From Glacieibacterium sp038210595 (GTDB lineage Bacteria > Pseudomonadota > Alphaproteobacteria > Sphingomonadales > Sphingomonadaceae): a stretch of 10,002 nucleotides of DNA. This document shows, piece by piece, positions 6,913 to 10,002 of the stretch (position 1 is the stretch's first letter; each line of letters starts with the position of its first letter). Location: contig JBBQWN010000056.1 in NCBI GenBank assembly GCA_038210595.1, positions 1-10,002 of the forward strand, in the 5' to 3' direction. The notes beneath the pieces are model-generated. The model had not been told where the DNA came from. It saw only the letters and a list, made by a program, of their open reading frames with translations, and made no database searches. Both the position numbers and the translations under genes were made by a program.

Positions 6913-9302
6913 AGTTCGAAGGTTCGGAGCCGCAGGGCATTGCCGACGACCGAGATCGACGAAAGCGCCATTGCCCCCGCTGCAATCGCCGGAGACAACA
7001 GCAACCCCAACACCGGGTACAGCGCTCCCGCCGCAATCGGGACGCCGATGGCGTTGTAGACAAACGCCAGGAACAGGTTCTGGCGGATGTTGCGCATCGT
7101 GGCGTGGCTCAGCCGGCGGGCACGCAGGATTCCGTTGAGGTCGCCCTTGACCAGCGTTACCCCGGCGGTCTCGATGGCGACATCGGTACCGGTCCCCATG
7201 GCGATGCCGACGTCGGCGGCGGCGAGAGCGGGCGCATCATTGACCCCGTCGCCGGCCATGGCGACGATCCGGCCCTCGGCCTTCAGGCGCGTCACAACCG
7301 CGCTCTTCTGGTCAGGCAGCACGTCGGACTCGATCTCATCGATGCCGAGGCGGCGTGCCACCGCTTCGGCAGTGGTGCGGTTGTCGCCGGTGAGCATGAT
7401 GACGCGGATACCCTCGGCCTTGAGCGCCGCCACGGCGTCGGCCGTTGTCGCCTTGACCGGATCGGCGATGGCGATGATCCCCGCCGCTTTGCCGTCGATC
7501 GCGACGAGGATCGCGGTCGCGCCGTCGCGGCGATGGCGCTCGGCGGCTTCGGTCAGCGCCGCGGTGTCGACCTTGAGCTCAGACAGATAACCTGGCTTGC
7601 CGATCGCTACCCGGCGACCGTCGACAGTGCCGATAACGCCCTTGCCAGTCGGTGCATCGAAGTCGGTCGCGGTTTCCACGGCAAGCTTCCGTGCGGCCGC
7701 CTCGGCGACGACGGCGGCGGCGAGCGGATGCTGGCTCGGTCGCTCGACGGCGGCGGCAAAACGCAGAAGTTCGTCCTCGGCCATGCCGCCGAACGGCTCG
7801 ATCGCCACGACTTTGGGCTTGCCCTCGGTCAGCGTGCCGGTCTTGTCGACGAGAAGGGTGTCTACCTTCTCCATCCGCTCGAGCGCCTCGGCGTTCTTGA
7901 CCAGTACGCCAGCGGCGGCGCCTCGCCCGACGCCGACCATGATCGACATCGGGGTCGCCAACCCAAGCGCGCACGGGCAGGCGATGATGAGGACGGTGAC
8001 GGCCGCGACGAAGCCGAAGGTGAAGCGCGGCTCGGGGCCGAAGGCCGCCCACACCGCGAACGCCAGCACCGCCACTGCGATCACCGCAGGCACGAACCAG
8101 CCCGAGACCTGGTCGGCGAGACGCTGGATCGGCGCGCGGCTACGCTGCGCGTCGGCGACCATCTGGACGATCCGCGCCAGCATTGTGTCGCGTCCGACCT
8201 TGTCGGCGCGCATCGCGATGGCACCAGTCTGGTTGATCGTACCGGCGATGACGGTATCCCCGACCTCCTTGGTTACCGGCATCGATTCACCGGTGACCAT
8301 CGACTCGTCGAGCGTGGTCCGTCCGTCGGTGACCGTGCCGTCGACCGGCACTGCTTCGCCGGGTCGGACGCGCAGGCTGTCGCCTGCTGCTACAAGCTCG
8401 AGCGCCACTTCCTCGTCCGAGCCGTCTGGCTTGAGCCGGCGCGCGGTCTTTGGGGCCAGGTCGAGCAGCGCGCGGATCGCGCCGCCGGTCGCTTCGCGTG
8501 CGCGGAGTTCGAGCAGCTGGCCGAGCAGCACCAGCACAACGATGATCGCCGCCGCCTCGAAATAGACCGCAACCGCGCCGTCCATCCGCCGGAAGGCGGG
8601 CGGGAAGACTTGCGGCGCGACGGTGGCGACAACACTGAACGCCCACGCGACGCCGGTGCCCATCGCTACCAGCGTGAACATATTGAGGCTGCGGTTGACG
8701 ATCGAGGCCCAGGCGCGCTCGAAGAACGGCCAGCCCGCCCACAGCACCACGGGTGTCGCCAGCAGCAGCTGGATCCAGTTCGACACCTGGGGTGCGATAA
8801 ACCGGTCGAGGCCGAACAGATGGCCGCCCATTTCGACCACGAACACCGGAACCGCCAACGCCAGTCCGACCCAGAAGCGCCGCGTGAAATCGGCGAGTTC
8901 GGGATTCGGCGGAGTATCGGCGCTGAACACGGCGGGTTCGAGCGCCATGCCGCAGATCGGGCACGCACCGGGACCCACCTGACGGATCTGTGGATGCATG
9001 GGACAGGTGTAGATTGTCCCTTCGGCGACCGGTTCGTGGCTGTGAAGCTCGGCCGGGGTCAGATATTTGGCCGGTTCGGCCATGAATTTTGTCCGGCACC
9101 CGGCAGAGCAGAAATAATAGGGATGCCCGTCGTGCTCGGCCCGGTGCGCGGTCGCGTGCGGATCGACCATCATGCCGCAGACCGGATCACGTTCGGTCTT
9201 TTCAGCCGATGACTTTCCGGTCCCGCAGCCGCAGCAACCGCCCGCCGGCTTTGCCGAAGCGATCGGCGCATCGTCAGCGCTTTGATCTTGATGATCTGCC
9301 AT
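6909..9302 (-). CDS. copA: Copper-translocating P1B-type ATPase (CopA class)
   Basis: This pump exports cytosolic Cu(I) across the inner membrane using ATP. The 797-residue product has, in order: a Cys cluster (Cys23, Cys24, Cys26), a YHS domain (about 39-80, Cys42, Cys65, Cys69), a heavy-metal-binding domain with CPMHP at 100-104 and CPICGM at 114-119, then the P1B core. Core motifs are TGES (337-340), Cys-Pro-Cys (442-444), DKTGT with phosphorylated Asp486, His525-Pro526, TGDN (638-641) and GDGVND (684-689). Tyr749-Asn750 and Met778-x-x-Ser781-Ser782 are the P1B-1 signatures for Cu(I). No GMxCxxC HMA domain is present. The ATG at 9302 is preceded by GGAA (9309-9312). The frame is open further upstream, but that part overlaps the small membrane gene and reads as shadow. 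It lies 65 bases behind the small membrane gene, probably in one CsoR-controlled operon. Its TAA overlaps the stop of the DsbA-like gene. Confidence 0.96.
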   Translation of the reverse strand: MADHQDQSADDAPIASAKPAGGCCGCGTGKSSAEKTERDPVCGMMVDPHATAHRAEHDGHPYYFCSAGCRTKFMAEPAKYLTPAELHSHEPVAEGTIYTCPMHPQIRQVGPGACPICGMALEPAVFSADTPPNPELADFTRRFWVGLALAVPVFVVEMGGHLFGLDRFIAPQVSNWIQLLLATPVVLWAGWPFFERAWASIVNRSLNMFTLVAMGTGVAWAFSVVATVAPQVFPPAFRRMDGAVAVYFEAAAIIVVLVLLGQLLELRAREATGGAIRALLDLAPKTARRLKPDGSDEEVALELVAAGDSLRVRPGEAVPVDGTVTDGRTTLDESMVTGESMPVTKEVGDTVIAGTINQTGAIAMRADKVGRDTMLARIVQMVADAQRSRAPIQRLADQVSGWFVPAVIAVAVLAFAVWAAFGPEPRFTFGFVAAVTVLIIACPCALGLATPMSIMVGVGRGAAAGVLVKNAEALERMEKVDTLLVDKTGTLTEGKPKVVAIEPFGGMAEDELLRFAAAVERPSQHPLAAAVVAEAAARKLAVETATDFDAPTGKGVIGTVDGRRVAIGKPGYLSELKVDTAALTEAAERHRRDGATAILVAIDGKAAGIIAIADPVKATTADAVAALKAEGIRVIMLTGDNRTTAEAVARRLGIDEIESDVLPDQKSAVVTRLKAEGRIVAMAGDGVNDAPALAAADVGIAMGTGTDVAIETAGVTLVKGDLNGILRARRLSHATMRNIRQNLFLAFVYNAIGVPIAAGALYPVLGLLLSPAIAAGAMALSSISVVGNALRLRTFEL

Positions 9303-9367
9303 GATTATTTCCAAGCGTTGTTGTCGCGCTCCAGGCCAAGCGCGATTGATGACCGCGTCGGGATCGC

Positions 9368-9646
9368 TTAGCGGGCGGAGAAGCGGCCGGTCAGGTTGTA
9401 ACCAACTGCCACCAGCGCTCCCGTCAGAGCGCCGAATCCGGCAGCACTGGCACCGCCTATCAACAGGGCAGAGGTCGATGCGATCGGCGACAAGGTAAAC
9501 AAGCCGATGAAGGCGTGACTGGCAACCATCCCAACTGCGCCGGCAACCCAGCATACTAAGAAGACGGCGAGCGCCACGAACGCCCCAGTCAGGGTCAGTC
9601 GGCCGATGCTCAAACGTGGTGCCGCGATTGCAATCTGGTCGATCAT
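9368..9646 (-). CDS. Small two-helix membrane protein leading the copA operon (DUF5676-like)
   Basis: The 92-residue product has two predicted membrane segments, about 18-45 and 62-86, joined by a short loop with HAFIGLFTLSP, and a Gly/Ala-rich second helix ending in YNLTGRF. A single cysteine (Cys32) lies in the first helix, and there is no metal-binding motif. The layout resembles the small DUF5676-type membrane proteins that I recall beside copper and heavy-metal genes; I cannot confirm membership. The ATG at 9646 has AGGAG six bases upstream (9653-9657, minus strand), the strongest Shine-Dalgarno sequence in the window. It is the first gene behind the CsoR-type operator and lies 65 bases before copA, so it should be co-induced with the pump. 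It could be an accessory subunit or small stress protein; its function is unknown. Confidence 0.8.
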   Translation of the reverse strand: MIDQIAIAAPRLSIGRLTLTGAFVALAVFLVCWVAGAVGMVASHAFIGLFTLSPIASTSALLIGGASAAGFGALTGALVAVGYNLTGRFSAR

Positions 9647-9682
9647 GACGATCTCCTGGTGCTAGAACAGCACCTTCCCGAT

Positions 9683-9711
9683 ATGATACCCCCACAGGGT
9701 ATATACAAGCA
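9683..9711 (-). promoter_or_regulatory. Candidate leftward promoter of the small-membrane-protein/copA operon
   Basis: On the minus strand a TATCAT -10 candidate lies at 9683-9688. A poor -35 candidate (GCTTGT, 9705-9710) lies 16 bases upstream. The CsoR-type palindrome fills the spacer, the usual place for a repressor site that blocks polymerase. The box assignment is tentative; a TATATA at 9700-9705 could equally be a -10 for the rightward csoR gene. Confidence 0.4.
9686..9702. promoter_or_regulatory. csoR operator: CsoR-type operator, ATACCC-N5-GGGTAT
   Basis: A perfect 6-bp inverted repeat (ATACCC / GGGTAT) flanks a five-base centre (CCACA). G/C tracts bounded by AT-rich ends are the known form of operators of the CsoR/RcnR family. 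It sits between divergent csoR (ATG at 9730) and the small-membrane-protein/copA operon (ATG at 9646). One site could therefore control both directions: apo-CsoR would bind and repress, and Cu(I)-CsoR would release. Binding is inferred, not shown. Confidence 0.75.
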
Positions 9712-9729
9712 GCAACAGGAAAGAGTTTC

Positions 9730-10002
9730 ATGCGGGGTTACACGGTCAACAAAGACGTGCTCGGCAAGCGGCTCGCTCGTATCGAAGGGCAGGTCCGCGG
9801 CGTGGCGACAATGGTCGCCGATGACCGCTATTGCATCGACATCGTCACCCAGCTCAAGGCAACCCGCGCCGCGCTCTCCGCCGTCGAAGCCGAACTGCTG
9901 AAGGCGCATGTCAGCCACTGCGTCACTGCCGCAGTGGCCGGTGGCGACAGGGCGGCGGCGCAGGAAAAGCTCGACGAATTGCTTCGCATCCTGCCCCGCG
10001 CC
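9730..10002 (+). CDS. csoR: CsoR-family copper-sensing repressor (partial at window end)
   Basis: This is an all-helical DNA-binding repressor of the CsoR/RcnR (DUF156) family, which releases DNA on binding metal. Ninety-one codons are visible without a stop; family members are usually about 90-100 residues, so little is missing. It begins MRGYTVNKDVLGKRLARIEG, with the family's RLxRIEGQVRG region at 14-24. The Cu(I) ligand set Cys-His-Cys is present as Cys35, His60 and Cys64, with the same 25- and 4-residue spacing as M. tuberculosis CsoR (Cys36, His61, Cys65). Tyr34 precedes the first Cys as in that protein. The final cysteine argues against the Ni/Co sensor RcnR (His at that place) and the formaldehyde sensor FrmR. 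The ATG at 9730 has AGGA at 9717-9720. It is divergent from the copA operon, with an operator-like palindrome between them, and is probably autoregulated. Confidence 0.93.
   Translation, partial: MRGYTVNKDVLGKRLARIEGQVRGVATMVADDRYCIDIVTQLKATRAALSAVEAELLKAHVSHCVTAAVAGGDRAAAQEKLDELLRILPRA

Noticed and set aside
7104..9212. 702-codon open frame on the plus strand opposite copA
   Set aside because: It is Arg/Asp/His-rich with no recognisable motif, as expected of an antisense frame in high-GC coding DNA. The minus strand carries every P1B-ATPase motif.
9303..9731. In-frame upstream extension of the ATPase, giving 940 residues
   Set aside because: The extension runs antiparallel to the operator and through the small membrane gene in another frame, and its residues do not resemble any domain. 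The ATG at 9302 has a ribosome-binding site and leads directly into the Cys-rich and YHS region.
1..10002. Mobile elements, CRISPR arrays, tRNA or rRNA genes
   Set aside because: I saw no transposase, terminal inverted repeats, regular direct repeats or structural RNA signatures in the window.

Overview
The window reads as part of a copper/silver-resistance region of an alphaproteobacterium, most likely a sphingomonad. It is high in G+C, with strong third-position GC bias, long open antisense frames and tightly packed genes. The genus cannot be fixed from sequence alone.

Layout. (1) Bases 71-5675, plus strand: a compact three-gene operon for a tripartite heavy-metal RND efflux pump. It encodes an outer-membrane TolC/CusC-like channel, a CusB-like periplasmic adaptor and a CusA-like inner-membrane pump, with stop/start overlaps of 4 bases at both junctions. 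The three methionines that carry Cu(I)/Ag(I) through CusA and the three that load CusB are all present with E. coli spacing, so monovalent copper/silver is the expected substrate. (2) Bases 5651-6019, minus strand: a small conserved-looking hypothetical protein, convergent with cusA and overlapping its 3' end by 25 bases. (3) Bases 6020-6207: a short intergenic stretch with a GC hairpin and no clear promoter. (4) Bases 6208-6912, plus strand: a membrane-anchored DsbA-like thioredoxin-fold protein with a CPNC active site and no visible Shine-Dalgarno sequence. (5) Bases 6909-9302, minus strand: a Cu(I) P1B-type ATPase (CopA class). Its N-terminus has a Cys cluster, a YHS domain and a CPMHP-type heavy-metal-binding domain instead of the classical HMA domain. 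(6) Bases 9368-9646, minus strand: a small two-helix membrane protein leading the copA operon. (7) Bases 9730-10002, plus strand: a CsoR-type copper-sensing repressor, cut by the window end, divergent from the copA operon.

How the parts fit. In the 83-base divergent gap lies ATACCC-N5-GGGTAT, a perfect 6-bp inverted repeat of the CsoR operator type. It is placed to repress csoR and the small-membrane-protein/copA operon together until Cu(I) binds CsoR. CopA would move cytosolic Cu(I) to the periplasm. The CusCBA pump would take periplasmic Cu(I)/Ag(I) out of the cell. The DsbA-like protein may protect or repair periplasmic thiols under copper stress. No CsoR-type operator is seen in front of the RND operon, whose promoter probably lies upstream of the window.

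Most of the window is recognisable copper-homeostasis machinery. The less-described parts are the small hypothetical protein, the small membrane protein, the anchored CPNC protein and the N-terminal architecture of the ATPase.
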